A stretch of DNA of 64,000 nucleotides from Nocardia elegans NBRC 108235 (GTDB taxonomy: Bacteria; Actinomycetota; Actinomycetes; Mycobacteriales; Mycobacteriaceae), in NCBI RefSeq assembly GCF_001612845.1, contig NZ_BDBF01000014.1:106220-170219 (forward strand), given 5' to 3'. The notes beneath the pieces were generated by a model, which saw nothing but the letters and a program-made list of their open reading frames with translations, did not search any database and was not told where the DNA came from. A program made the translations under genes and the position numbers. This document shows, piece by piece, positions 44,428 through 53,113 of the stretch (position 1 is the stretch's first letter; every line of letters starts with the position of its first letter).

Positions 44428-45447
44428 ATGCCTACCGCCACTGGGCCCACCGCCCTGTCCATCCTCGACCTGGCGTCGGTGGCACCCGGCGCGACCGCGC
44501 GCGAGAGTTTCGCCAACAGCGTCGCCCTCGCCCAGGCCGCCGAGCGCAGCGGATATCGGCGCGTCTGGTACGCCGAACACCACAACATGCGTTCGATCGC
44601 GTCGAGCGCCACCAGCGTGCTCATCGGCCATGTGGCCGAACACACCGAGACCATCCGGCTCGGTGCGGGCGGCATCATGCTGCCCAACCATTCCCCGCTG
44701 GTCATCGCCGAACAGTTCGGCACTCTCGAAACGCTCTTCCCCGGCCGCATCGATCTCGGCCTCGGCCGCGCGCCCGGCAGCGATCAGAAGACGATGCTCG
44801 CCCTGCGCCGCGATCCGCATTCGGCCGACTCGTTCCCGCAAGACGTTCTGGAGCTGCAGGGATATCTGAGCGGCCGGTCGCGGATCCCCGGTGTGGAGGC
44901 CGTGCCGCGCGCGGAAGGCATCGTGCCGCTCTACATTCTGGGTTCCTCGCTGTTCGGCGCCCAGCTCGCGGCGCATCTCGGCCTGCCGTACGCGTTCGCA
45001 TCGCACTTCGCACCCGACGCACTCCATCAGGCGGTCGAGGTCTACCGCGAGAAGTTCCAAGCCTCCGAACAGCTTTCCGAACCGTATGTGATGGCCGGCG
45101 CCAACGTGTTCGCCGCCGAGACCCACGACGCGGCGATCGCGCAGAAGACCGTCTCCTACCGGGCCCGCGCCCGCATGATGATCTCCCGCGGCGCCGGCAC
45201 GGCGACCTTCACCGACGCGGAGATCGACGCCTTCCTCGCCTCCCCGAACGGCGCCCAGCTGTCTTCGATGACGCGCTACACCGCCGCCGGCACCGCCGAC
45301 GAAGTGCGCGACTACCTCGACGAATTCGCCGCCTCGATCGGCGCCGACGAGCTGATCCTCGTCCACCACGCCACCGATATCGCCGACCGCGTCCGATCGG
45401 TCGAACTGACCGCGGCCGCGATGCTCGCCGAGCGAGCGGCCAACTGA
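44428..45447 (+). CDS. LLM-class flavin-dependent oxidoreductase
   Basis: Luciferase-like monooxygenase of 339 residues. Diagnostic segments are [43 protein letters not shown] and [13 protein letters not shown]. The close relatives are F420- or FMN-dependent MsnO8-like enzymes, though cofactor choice is not decided by sequence here. ATG 44428 has AAAGGTAG upstream. It is the target gene of the ArsR operon and ends at a strong bidirectional hairpin. Confidence 0.88.
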   Translation: MPTATGPTALSILDLASVAPGATARESFANSVALAQAAERSGYRRVWYAEHHNMRSIASSATSVLIGHVAEHTETIRLGAGGIMLPNHSPLVIAEQFGTLETLFPGRIDLGLGRAPGSDQKTMLALRRDPHSADSFPQDVLELQGYLSGRSRIPGVEAVPRAEGIVPLYILGSSLFGAQLAAHLGLPYAFASHFAPDALHQAVEVYREKFQASEQLSEPYVMAGANVFAAETHDAAIAQKTVSYRARARMMISRGAGTATFTDAEIDAFLASPNGAQLSSMTRYTAAGTADEVRDYLDEFAASIGADELILVHHATDIADRVRSVELTAAAMLAERAAN

Positions 45448-45481
45448 AACGGCCGGGCCCGTTGCTACGGGTCCGGCCGTT
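45448..45481. terminator. bidirectional terminator between LLM gene and cutinase gene
   Basis: 15-bp arms AACGGCCGGGCCCGT / ACGGGTCCGGCCGTT with one G-T pairing and a TGCT loop. It starts at the LLM stop and lies 20 bases from the convergent cutinase stop. Confidence 0.75.
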
Positions 45482-45501
45482 GTCGGCTCACCTGGGGTCG
45501 G

Positions 45502-47190
45502 CTACTTCGTGGCCGTCGTGGTCGGCGCCGCCGACGTGGTGGTCGGCTGCGTCGTCGTCGGCTCGGTGGTGGTCGGCTGGGTGGTGGGCGGTGCCGTGGT
45601 CTCGACCGGGGCCGCGACCTGCGTCCGAGCCGGCGGTTCGGCCGGCGCGACGGTGGTAGTCGTGGTGGCCGGGGCCTGCGTGGTGGTCGGCGCCGTGCTG
45701 CTGTTGGTGGTCGTCGGCGTCGCGGTTGTCGGCGCGGGCTGAGTGGTGGTGGGCGCCGGGCTCGTGGTGGTGGTCGCCGCCTTGGCGTCCGTAGCCTTGC
45801 TGTCCTGGACGGTCTTGTACGCCGCCTGGACGTCGGCCTGGGTCGGCTGCGACTTCGGGTCGATCTGCTGACCCGCCTGCGCCTGCTGAGCCAGATGGGT
45901 GAGCCACGCCGCCGCATACTCGGCCGAGGTCATCGGCTTGCCGTTCGCGGCATCCGAATCGCGCCAGTAATCGAAGTGGTGACCGGTGCCGTTGGGGCCC
46001 AGGGTCAGCTGGTACGGATCACTCATGAGCACCGGGATCGTGTTCTGGTTGGTGACGATCAGGCCGATGATCTCGTTGAGCACCTTCTGTGGCAGATAGG
46101 CCAGTGGCGCCATCTGGTCGGTCGAAATCGACTGTGCCGGAGCGGGTGCGGGCGGATTGTCGCCCGGCTTGTAGCCCGGCTCGGACACCTTCAGCAGCAC
46201 CTGCAGGAAGGTCTCGTTACTGGCCATCCAATTCGGCTGCGACGCGATGTAGGAGAAGGCGTTCATCGCGATCCGGCCCAGCGTGACCGCCACGTCCTGA
46301 CCCGTCGCGGGCGTCAGCCCCTCGTTCTGCAAGGCGTCGACGTTCAACTGCCGGCCCACGTTCGCGGCCAGCTGCAGCAGCGAAATGTTCTGCGGCGCAG
46401 CGCACGTGAGGTCGCCTTCGGAGCAGAAGGAGGCGACCTTGCCGTTCAGCGCACCGAAGTCGCCGGCCTGGTCGGGCAGCGCGCCCTGTCCGGAGATCGG
46501 CTTGTTGCCGTTCTGGTAGTTCTGATCGAAACCGTCGGGATGGTTGGGATCCTGGGCGCCGGGGAACGGGCCATCGCCCGCGGTACGACCCGCATCCGCC
46601 AGAATCACCACGCCCAGAACGTTTTTCGGGTCGACGACATCGTATTTGCCGTCGGCGCCCGGCTGGTCGTGGCCGATACCCATGGCCACGCGCCGCGCGA
46701 CGTCGGCGCCCTCGCTGTAGCCGACGATGGAGAACTTGGTGTCCGGGCAGGCCTGCGCGATGTCGTGCATGACCTTCTCGGCATTGGCCACACCGGTGTC
46801 GACCGCTTGCTCGTAGGTGCTCATATTCGCCGGATACGCGATGTACACCGCGGCATAGGAACCCGGATCGACCTTGTCGGCGGGTGCGTTGACCACCGGA
46901 TCGACCCAGTGACTGCTGTAATCACTCGACAGCGCCGCCGGCAGCGCATTGCCGTTCGCGTCGACCAGCATGGCCGTCTTGTTCGGGTCCGGGCTGTCGT
47001 TGCGACCGGCCACCGAGATGGTCACCATGTCATGACATTCGGTGACCGACGAGGTGAGCCGCGTATCGCGGCTCTCGGGCGTCGCCATCAGGCCCCACGA
47101 GGCCGCGACAATGGCCGCCACCCCCAAAACTGCTGGTCCGGCGGCCGCGGAGGCGATGCGGTGCCGTTTGATGAACTCGCGAAGAGCCAT
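45502..47190 (-). CDS. secreted cutinase-family esterase with Thr/Pro-rich C-terminal tail
   Basis: 562 residues. An N-terminal signal or membrane segment (ASAAAGPAVLGVAAIVAASW) precedes a cutinase-like alpha/beta domain with nucleophile elbow VGYSEGADVARR and probable disulfide Cys (VTECHDMV, AQACPDTKF, FCSEGDLTC). A helical segment follows, then the last ~90 residues are almost only Thr, Pro and Ala (TTTQPAPTTATP-like units). This mucin-like tail may span the wall or be glycosylated. Mycobacterial culp proteins share the catalytic part but not such a long tail. Divergent from the second XRE-cupin regulator. Confidence 0.85.
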   Translation of the reverse strand: MALREFIKRHRIASAAAGPAVLGVAAIVAASWGLMATPESRDTRLTSSVTECHDMVTISVAGRNDSPDPNKTAMLVDANGNALPAALSSDYSSHWVDPVVNAPADKVDPGSYAAVYIAYPANMSTYEQAVDTGVANAEKVMHDIAQACPDTKFSIVGYSEGADVARRVAMGIGHDQPGADGKYDVVDPKNVLGVVILADAGRTAGDGPFPGAQDPNHPDGFDQNYQNGNKPISGQGALPDQAGDFGALNGKVASFCSEGDLTCAAPQNISLLQLAANVGRQLNVDALQNEGLTPATGQDVAVTLGRIAMNAFSYIASQPNWMASNETFLQVLLKVSEPGYKPGDNPPAPAPAQSISTDQMAPLAYLPQKVLNEIIGLIVTNQNTIPVLMSDPYQLTLGPNGTGHHFDYWRDSDAANGKPMTSAEYAAAWLTHLAQQAQAGQQIDPKSQPTQADVQAAYKTVQDSKATDAKAATTTTSPAPTTTQPAPTTATPTTTNSSTAPTTTQAPATTTTTVAPAEPPARTQVAAPVETTAPPTTQPTTTEPTTTQPTTTSAAPTTTATK

Positions 47191-47396
47191 GTCCTGATCC
47201 CCAATTCGGTCCGACAAGAAAGCGGGACAGGCCCCCCGACGGGCCGTGTGTGTCACGAGAGGTGTCGGGAACCACAGGCCCGGTGTTACCAGCCGGAACA
47301 GTTCTGTGATCTGAACCGCGACGTGTAAACACGAAGCCTTCCCGCAGCGATAAGGCCTTTTCCTCTGACGCGATCGACGACCACTTTGACGATCCG

Positions 47397-47410
47397 GCAA
47401 ATTTCTTTGC
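47397..47410. promoter_or_regulatory. GCAAA-N4-TTTGC operator upstream of XRE-cupin gene 2
   Basis: Perfect dyad GCAAA-TTTC-TTTGC in the gap between the cutinase gene and the divergent regulator. The same motif with different spacer lies before the paralogue at 40343, and both are flanked by a G on the left (GGCAAA). Confidence 0.6.
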
Positions 47411-47442
47411 GTTCGGGGCGCGGCACCGGTCACGGTGAAGGC

Positions 47443-48027
47443 GTGGACGACGGGTTCGAACCGGTAGTGGCAGCGCTGGGACCACGGCTGCGTGAGTTGC
47501 GCCGCCGCAGCGGCAGGACGCTGGCCGAGCTTTCGGCCGGAACAGCGATTCCGGTCAGCACCCTGTCGCGGCTCGAGTCCGGGCAGCGCAAACCCGGACT
47601 CGAACAGTTGCTGGCACTCGCCCGGGCTTACCGGATTCCGCTGGACGAACTGATCGGCGCCCCGGCGAGCGGTGACCCCCGCGTCTATCCGCAACCGTTC
47701 ACACGCGACGGCATGACCGTCATCCCGCTGACTCGCAATCCCGGTGGCCTGCAGGTATTCCGCCAGATCCTGCCCGCCGGGGGCGGCCACCGCGAGCCGG
47801 CGCCGCGCTCGCACGAGGGCTACCACTGGCTGTATGTGCTCGACGGCCGACTGCGCGTGGTGCTCGGCGACCACGACCTGATACTCGGCACCGGCGAGGT
47901 CGCCGAATTCGACACCCACCTCCCGCACTGGTTCGGCAACGCCGACGCCCGCCCGGTGGAATTCCTGAGCATCCTCGGTCCCCAGGGCGAACGTTTCCAC
48001 CTGCGAGCGCGCTACCGTCCGAACTGA
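47443..48027 (+). CDS. XRE-family regulator with cupin domain (second copy)
   Basis: 194 residues from GTG 47443, chosen because it aligns with the start of the paralogue at 40377 (VDDGFEPVVAALGPRLREL against MDENLDRALDAVGPRLRAL). HTH is TLAELSAGTAIPVSTLSRLES and cupin motifs are HEGYHWLYVLDGRLRVVLG and PHWFGNAD. A GCAAA-N4-TTTGC dyad lies about 40 bases upstream. It may control the divergent cutinase gene, itself, and possibly the other XRE-cupin locus. Confidence 0.85.
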   Translation: MDDGFEPVVAALGPRLRELRRRSGRTLAELSAGTAIPVSTLSRLESGQRKPGLEQLLALARAYRIPLDELIGAPASGDPRVYPQPFTRDGMTVIPLTRNPGGLQVFRQILPAGGGHREPAPRSHEGYHWLYVLDGRLRVVLGDHDLILGTGEVAEFDTHLPHWFGNADARPVEFLSILGPQGERFHLRARYRPN

Positions 48028-48049
48028 ATTCGCCGGGCGCGGCGGATCG

Positions 48050-48925
48050 ATGAATCGCTCGTACCATGGCGTCATGCCTGTCCAGCCGGTGTCGCTGGCC
48101 GGTGCCGTGATGGATGTCGCGGTGCCGGCGGGGCCGGGTATGCCGGGAGTGAGTATGGCCGGGTTCCGCGGCAGAGCCGGGGAATCGGTCGCGTTACGGA
48201 TGATTCCGTATCCGGCGCTGACCGTTTTCATCGATGTCGGTGACGCGCTGGTCGTGAACGGTGAGCGCACGGGCGGTGCTCTGGTGGTCGGCCTGCCTCG
48301 CGGCGCGCTCCGGGGCTCGGGCCGCGGGGTCGACCTGCTGCAGATCCGGCTCTCGCCCGTGATCGCCCACGCGGTGCTCGGTGCGAGTGCGGAACTGAAC
48401 GGCATGGTGGTCGGGCTCGGCGAGCTGTGGGGTGGTGAGGCCCCGCGAATCCAGGAGCAACTGCGGGCCGCCCGGTCGTGGGATACGCGCTTTGCGCTCG
48501 CGCACGCCGCACTGGCTCGGCGACTCGCCACCGGTCCGGAGGTGGATCCGGAGGTCGAATTCGTTTGGCGGCGACTGGCATACAGCCACGGCCGGGCCCG
48601 GATCGAACCGCTGGCGGCCGAGGTCGGCTGGAGCCGTCAGCGGCTGTGGTCGCGCTTTCGCGCCCAGATCGGGATCACGCCCAAACAGTGCGCCCGCCTG
48701 GTGCGTTTCGACCACGTGGCCCATCGCCTCGCCGCCGGCCACCGCCCCGCTCGGGTCGCCGCCGACGCCGGTTTCGTCGATCAGTCCCATCTCCATCGCG
48801 ACATCGTCGACTTCGCGGGAATGACCTCCGCGGCCGTCGCCGCCGCACCGTGGCTCTCGGTCGACCACATCGCCTGGCCGCGGCGGCTGCCCGCTACCCG
48901 CGAGCCATGTCCACGAAGCGGCTGA
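48050..48925 (+). CDS. AraC-family transcriptional regulator
   Basis: 291 residues. The C-terminal two HTH motifs are visible (IEPLAAEVGWSRQRLWSRF, then RVAADAGFVDQSHLHRDI, ending in GMTSAAVAA), typical AraC/XylS. The N-terminal ~150 residues form an effector or oligomerisation domain without a recognised fold. An ATG at 48074 is an alternative start. The 3' end overlaps the convergent dnaB by 32 bases. Target unknown. Confidence 0.85.
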   Translation: MNRSYHGVMPVQPVSLAGAVMDVAVPAGPGMPGVSMAGFRGRAGESVALRMIPYPALTVFIDVGDALVVNGERTGGALVVGLPRGALRGSGRGVDLLQIRLSPVIAHAVLGASAELNGMVVGLGELWGGEAPRIQEQLRAARSWDTRFALAHAALARRLATGPEVDPEVEFVWRRLAYSHGRARIEPLAAEVGWSRQRLWSRFRAQIGITPKQCARLVRFDHVAHRLAAGHRPARVAADAGFVDQSHLHRDIVDFAGMTSAAVAAAPWLSVDHIAWPRRLPATREPCPRSG

Positions 48926-51524
48926 GGTGGAGCTGATGGGCGACGGTGATCGTCGCGGTGGGCCCGTTTCGGTGTTTGCCGAGGATCAGGTCGGCCTCGC
49001 CGCCGCGCGGGTCGTCGCGTTCGAACGCGTCGGGGCGGTGCAGCAGGATCACCATGTCGGCGTCCTGTTCCAGTGAACCGGATTCGCGGAGGTCGGAGAC
49101 CATGGGGCGCTTGTCCGTTCGCTGTTCGGGACCACGGTTCAGCTGACTGATCGCGACCACCGGAACTTCCAGCTCCTTGGCCAGCAGTTTCAGGCTTCGG
49201 GAGAATTCCGAGACTTCCTGCTGGCGAGACTCGACCTTCTTACCGGATGTCATCAGCTGCAGGTAGTCCACCACGACGAGCCGCAGATCGTGGCGCTGTT
49301 TGAGCCGCCGCGCCTTGGCCCGGATCTCCATCATGGTCAGGTTCGGCGAGTCGTCGACGAACAACGGCGCCTCACTGATCTCGCTCATCCGCCGCGCGAG
49401 CTTGGTCCAGTCGTCGTCGCTCATCCGCCCGGCCCGCATATCCCCGAGCTTGATCTTCGCCTCCGCCGACAGCAGACGCATCACGATCTCGGTCTTACTC
49501 ATTTCCAGCGAAAAAATAACGCTCGCCAAGCCGTGCTTGATCGAACAACTCCGCATGAAATCCATTCCGAGAGTGGAGTTGTGCGTGGGAACCATCGAGC
49601 GCCCGGCCAGGTAGAGGTGGTCGGCGTTGTCGACCTCGACACAGCGGACCGGGACGCTGGGGACCGGCCGGACGTCGACGATGAACCGTGAGTGCGAGCG
49701 GGCCGTTCCGGCCGCGCGCCGACGCTGCTTGTGCAGCAGATTCTTCCGGCTCAGACCGAACACCTCGTCGTCGGTGGCGAACGTGAGGGTATACGCCACC
49801 GAACTGTCCGCGGTGCGTCCGCGAACGCTCTTGGTCGATCGGTGGCATCGATATCCGAGGCTGACGATCAGTTCTTCCGCGTCGGAGACCAGTCGTTCGT
49901 TCGTCACGGTGAATTGCACCGAACCGCCGTGGGTCACAGTGCCGTCGGTGTCGAGCAGACCGGCCAGCAGCGCCCGCCGCTGTGCTTCGGAGGCACGCAG
50001 ATAGGCGCTGGGGATGTGCTTGTTCCCCAGCACCCCGATGGTGCGCAACCGTGCTTGCACCGTGCCGGTGGTATCGCGGCAGCTCTGGCACATCCGCAGA
50101 CCTGTCGAGGGTCGGCCACACTGCGGGCAGGTCGGCCGGGGCGAGGGGGCGGATACGAATCGTGATCGACCACCGCAGGATCGGCCGCAGGTCTTCACCT
50201 CGGAGGTCAACGGCACGAACTCGGTCCCGCACACAACGCAGTTGCGAGTAGCGATGGGGTCGGATTCGGGCAACCGCAGGCTGTAGCGCAACGGGGCGCT
50301 CGCCGATGGGACTGCGATCAGCCCCTCGTTCTCGATGCGCAGCACGATTTCCGGGTCCGCGGTCGTCAGTTGGGCGGAGGCGGAGGTGCCGTCGCCCAGC
50401 CAGGCGCCCAGGGTATACGGCGGAACCAGCAGATCACGCTCCGGCAGCTGCAGCGCCGCCGCGTTGGTGACCGAATGGTTGAGACGCCCGTCCGCGGTCG
50501 CGCAGCGAAGCGTTCCGGCGATGTCCGCAGTGGTCCGAACCTCGGCGAATGTCCGCTGATTCCGGTACCGATTGCGTCCGGCCGCGGCTTGCTGCGCAGA
50601 GCGCCGTGAGGCGCGTGTTTCGGTGAGCCACTGATGTTCGGCATCCGCGACGATCACCGTGCCGTCGGAGAATTCCACCTCGTAGCAAGGGCGTTCGTAC
50701 ATCGTCTCGGTGGCGGCCACGACCCGAGTCGGCCGTCCGTGCGCGTCGAGCAGGTGGTCTCCGACCGCCACCTCACCCATGGTCGTCCAGCCGGCCGGAG
50801 TGGGCAGCGGGGTATCGAGTGCGAGTGCCTTACCCACACCAGGCCTGGCCGCGACGATGATCATCTGGCCGGGGTGCAGGCCGTTGGTGACCTCGTCGAG
50901 TTCGGTGAAGCCGGTCGGTACGCCGAGGGAGATGCCACCGCGGCTGGCGATGGAGTCGATTTCGTCCATCGTGGGCTGGAGGAGTTCCTCCAGGGGCAGG
51001 AAGTCCTCGGTGGACCGGCGTTCGGTGACCTCGTAGATCTCGGCCTGGGCGCGGTCGACGACCTCGGCGACGTCCTGGCCCTCGGAGCCGGCGTAGCCGA
51101 ATTGGACGATGCGCGTGCCGGCTTCGACCAGGCGCCGCAGAATCGCCTTCTCCGCGACGATTTCGGCGTAGTAGGAGGCGTTGGCCGCCGTCGGCACGGT
51201 TTGGGTCAGGGTGACCAGATACGGCGCGCCGCCGATGCGTTTGAGTTCGCCGCGGCGATCCAGGGTGGCGGCGACGGTGACCGGGTCCGCTGGTTCGCCA
51301 CGGCCGTAGAGGTCGAGAATCGCGTCGTAGACCGCCTGGTGCGCCGGACGGTAGAAGTCGCCGGGACGGATGACCTCGACGACGTCGGCGATGGCGTCCT
51401 TGCTGAGCAGCATGCCGCCCAGAACCGACTGTTCCGCGGCCATATCGTGCGGCGGCTGCCGACCGAAATCCTCGCCGGGCTGATCGTTGTAGTCCGAGTG
51501 CCCGCGATCGTCGACGACTGCCAC
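48894..51524 (-). CDS. dnaB: replicative DNA helicase DnaB, interrupted by an intein
   Basis: Hexameric helicase that unwinds the chromosome at the replication fork. 876 residues encoded; removal of the 417-residue intein leaves 459, the normal DnaB length. The N-terminal domain (AAEQSVLGGMLLSKDAIADV) and linker (PTMDEIDSIASRGG) precede GFTELDEVTNGLHPGQ and Walker A RPGVGK/S, where the intein sits between Lys232 and Ser. The C-extein has Walker B VVVDYLQLM and the arginine-finger region. GTG 51524 is chosen because it gives the VAVVDD start matching mycobacterial DnaB and has AGAGGA upstream. Activity depends on protein splicing, since the insertion splits the ATP-binding loop. Confidence 0.95.
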   Translation of the reverse strand: MAVVDDRGHSDYNDQPGEDFGRQPPHDMAAEQSVLGGMLLSKDAIADVVEVIRPGDFYRPAHQAVYDAILDLYGRGEPADPVTVAATLDRRGELKRIGGAPYLVTLTQTVPTAANASYYAEIVAEKAILRRLVEAGTRIVQFGYAGSEGQDVAEVVDRAQAEIYEVTERRSTEDFLPLEELLQPTMDEIDSIASRGGISLGVPTGFTELDEVTNGLHPGQMIIVAARPGVGKALALDTPLPTPAGWTTMGEVAVGDHLLDAHGRPTRVVAATETMYERPCYEVEFSDGTVIVADAEHQWLTETRASRRSAQQAAAGRNRYRNQRTFAEVRTTADIAGTLRCATADGRLNHSVTNAAALQLPERDLLVPPYTLGAWLGDGTSASAQLTTADPEIVLRIENEGLIAVPSASAPLRYSLRLPESDPIATRNCVVCGTEFVPLTSEVKTCGRSCGGRSRFVSAPSPRPTCPQCGRPSTGLRMCQSCRDTTGTVQARLRTIGVLGNKHIPSAYLRASEAQRRALLAGLLDTDGTVTHGGSVQFTVTNERLVSDAEELIVSLGYRCHRSTKSVRGRTADSSVAYTLTFATDDEVFGLSRKNLLHKQRRRAAGTARSHSRFIVDVRPVPSVPVRCVEVDNADHLYLAGRSMVPTHNSTLGMDFMRSCSIKHGLASVIFSLEMSKTEIVMRLLSAEAKIKLGDMRAGRMSDDDWTKLARRMSEISEAPLFVDDSPNLTMMEIRAKARRLKQRHDLRLVVVDYLQLMTSGKKVESRQQEVSEFSRSLKLLAKELEVPVVAISQLNRGPEQRTDKRPMVSDLRESGSLEQDADMVILLHRPDAFERDDPRGGEADLILGKHRNGPTATITVAHQLHLSRFVDMARG
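49578..50828 (-). other. class 3 (Ala1) intein with LAGLIDADG endonuclease in DnaB
   Basis: 417 codons, in frame, between GVGK and STLGMDF of the helicase P-loop. The first residue is Ala (ALALDTPLPTP), not Cys or Ser. The class 3 W-C-T signature is complete: Trp67 in AEHQWLTE (block B), Cys396 in VRCVEVDN (block F), Thr415 before His416-Asn417 (PTHN), with Ser as the +1 extein residue. Endonuclease motifs are YTLGAWLGDG (~138-147) and LLAGLLDTDG (~287-296). Between them lie two Cys4 sets (C197, C200, C214, C218 and C234, C237, C247, C250) resembling zinc ribbons. Excision is needed to restore the Walker A loop. Confidence 0.92.
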
Positions 51525-52196
51525 TCGACCGTCCTCTCTCATCGCACCCGGCCTGATCCCACCCGGCTTCGACCCTATTGATGACTTGTTGTACGCCCGG
51601 GTACCGACACGTCGGAACATGGCACACCGGACGTCGGCGCGGCCACCCCATGATCGGAAACCCGCTGTAGCTAACGATTTCTCGCAGCGAGAACCGCGGC
51701 GTTCCCGGCGCGTGATGACGGCGCCTGGAAGAACCTAAGGGACCGAGTTGGGGATCGCCAAACCGTCCTGTGGAAACAACTGTGGATAAACTGGGCACAG
51801 TTCACCCGCTGTTGTGTAGGCCTTGTGCATCAACTGGGGATAACCCGGTATGCGCAGTGGCTATGACCAGGTGGAACCACGTTTTTTCGATTTCCCACAT
51901 GTGGATCGAAATCCCGTCGGCGTGTCATTCAAGATGAACAGCCGGGCGTGTTGGGTAAACACCGCTCTCTCACGCTATGGCGCAGATCACATTCCAGACG
52001 GTCGGTTCGGCTACTTGTCCACAAATCCCCAGGAGCTGGGTAAAAAGTGCGCACGATGCGTCGGTGGCCGGATCCGGTGCCTGCCGTCACCATCTAGCAA
52101 ATCTTTCGCAACTCTATCGTGTCGGATCCGATTCCGCCCCGAAATGCGACAAGAGCCGTTGACGGGCCTGTCCGGCCCGGGCGAACGCGCGCAGGC

Positions 52197-52233
52197 GAAG
52201 ACCATCCCCGCAGTGACTACGGGGATGGTCTTC
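52197..52233 (-). terminator. terminator hairpin downstream of rplI (distal)
   Basis: Perfect 14-bp stem GAAGACCATCCCCG / CGGGGATGGTCTTC with a 9-base loop, about 80 bases after the rplI stop. No U-run. Confidence 0.8.
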
Positions 52234-52249
52234 GAAGAACTGTGATCCA

Positions 52250-52299
52250 CCGTCCGGAGCGAGCGCATCGGCGAACCGATGCGGGACCCCGCCGGACGG
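52250..52299 (-). terminator. nested hairpin downstream of rplI (proximal)
   Basis: An outer 8-bp stem CCGTCCGG / CCGGACGG encloses an inner perfect hairpin CGCATCGG-CGAA-CCGATGCG (52264-52283). It begins 12 bases after rplI and forms a two-part terminator with the distal hairpin. Confidence 0.65.
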
Positions 52300-52310
52300 C
52301 GGAGCGGATA

Positions 52311-52766
52311 TCACTCCGCGGCAGCAACCTGCAGATCGAACTTGGCAATCACGTCGGGGTGCAGGTGCACGGTGACGTTGTGCTTGCCGGTGCTCTTGAT
52401 GTGCGACTTCGGCAGCTCGATGCTGCGCTTGTCGAGCACCGGGCCGCCGGCGGCCTTGACCGCACCGGCGACATCGGCGGTGGTGACCGAACCGAACAGC
52501 TTGCCGGTGCCGGCGGTCTTCACCGACAGGGACACGCCCTCCAGGCCCTCGATCGCGGCCTTGAGCTCCTTGGCGTGGTCCAGGTCGCGCACGCGGCGAG
52601 CGTCCTGCGCCCGGCGGATGCCCTCGACCTGCTTCTCGGCGCCACGGGTGGCGACGATTGCCAGGCCGCGCGGCAGCAGGTAGTTGCGGCCGTAGCCGTC
52701 CTTGACCTCCACGGTGTCGCCGGGCGCACCGAGGTTGTCCACATCAGCAGTCAGAATCAGCTTCAT
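52311..52766 (-). CDS. rplI: 50S ribosomal protein L9
   Basis: 151 residues. The N-terminal domain motif [24 protein letters not shown] is diagnostic, followed by the long helix and the C-terminal domain ending [22 protein letters not shown] 52766 has GGGAGG upstream. Last gene of the rpsF-ssb-rpsR-rplI cluster, 16 bases after rpsR. Confidence 0.96.
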   Translation of the reverse strand: MKLILTADVDNLGAPGDTVEVKDGYGRNYLLPRGLAIVATRGAEKQVEGIRRAQDARRVRDLDHAKELKAAIEGLEGVSLSVKTAGTGKLFGSVTTADVAGAVKAAGGPVLDKRSIELPKSHIKSTGKHNVTVHLHPDVIAKFDLQVAAAE

Positions 52767-52782
52767 CGTCTGCCTCCCGTTC

Positions 52783-53055
52783 TCAGCGAGCCGTGGACAC
52801 GTAGGGCAGCAGCGCAACCTCGCGAGAGTTCTTCACCGCGACGGCGATGTCCCGCTGGTGCTGCACGCAGTTGCCGGTGACGCGGCGGGCGCGGATCTTG
52901 CCGCGGTCGCTGACGAACTTGCGCAGCAACGCCGTGTCCTTGTAGTCGATGACGGCCCCGGTGCTCGAGCCGTCCTTCTTGGCTTTCTTGTCGTCCTTGC
53001 AGAACGCGCAAGCCTTCTTCTTCAGCACCTTTTCGCGTGCCGGTGCTTTGGCCAT
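52783..53055 (-). CDS. rpsR: 30S ribosomal protein S18, Cys-containing (zinc-type) form
   Basis: 90 residues. [26 protein letters not shown] is the S18 core. The N-terminus carries CAFC and the core has CVQHQRD, so the zinc-ribbon (C+) ligands are present. Actinobacteria often carry a second, Cys-free S18 elsewhere that replaces this one under zinc limitation. S18 pairs with S6 on the 30S platform. ATG 53055 follows ssb by 58 bases. Confidence 0.95.
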   Translation of the reverse strand: MAKAPAREKVLKKKACAFCKDDKKAKKDGSSTGAVIDYKDTALLRKFVSDRGKIRARRVTGNCVQHQRDIAVAVKNSREVALLPYVSTAR

Positions 53056-53113
53056 GGGTCTTCACTCCGTTTGCCTGGGAGCCGCATAGCGCGGGCCCCG
53101 ATATGTGAGCCGT

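Larger units (their letters stand above)
51525..52310. other. dnaB upstream region with DnaA-box-like sites
   Basis: About 790 bases without a convincing gene. It holds the dnaB promoter (minus strand), the two hairpins after rplI, and a cluster of DnaA-box-like sequences: TGTGGAAAC (51769), TGTGGATAA (51781, perfect), GGGGATAAC (51836), TGTGGATCG (51900) and TTGTCCACA (52015, perfect to the actinobacterial consensus). M. tuberculosis has an extra gene (Rv0057) in this interval; no equivalent is seen here. Confidence 0.6.

Noticed and set aside
45509..45742. Val-rich + strand frame opposite the cutinase tail
   Set aside because: It is the complement of the Thr-codon (ACC/ACG) repeats and has no other support.
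45502..48531. Minus-strand frame joining the cutinase with sequence up to 48531
   Set aside because: The region 47191-48531 is the complement of the XRE-cupin and AraC genes. The signal peptide at 47190 marks the true start.
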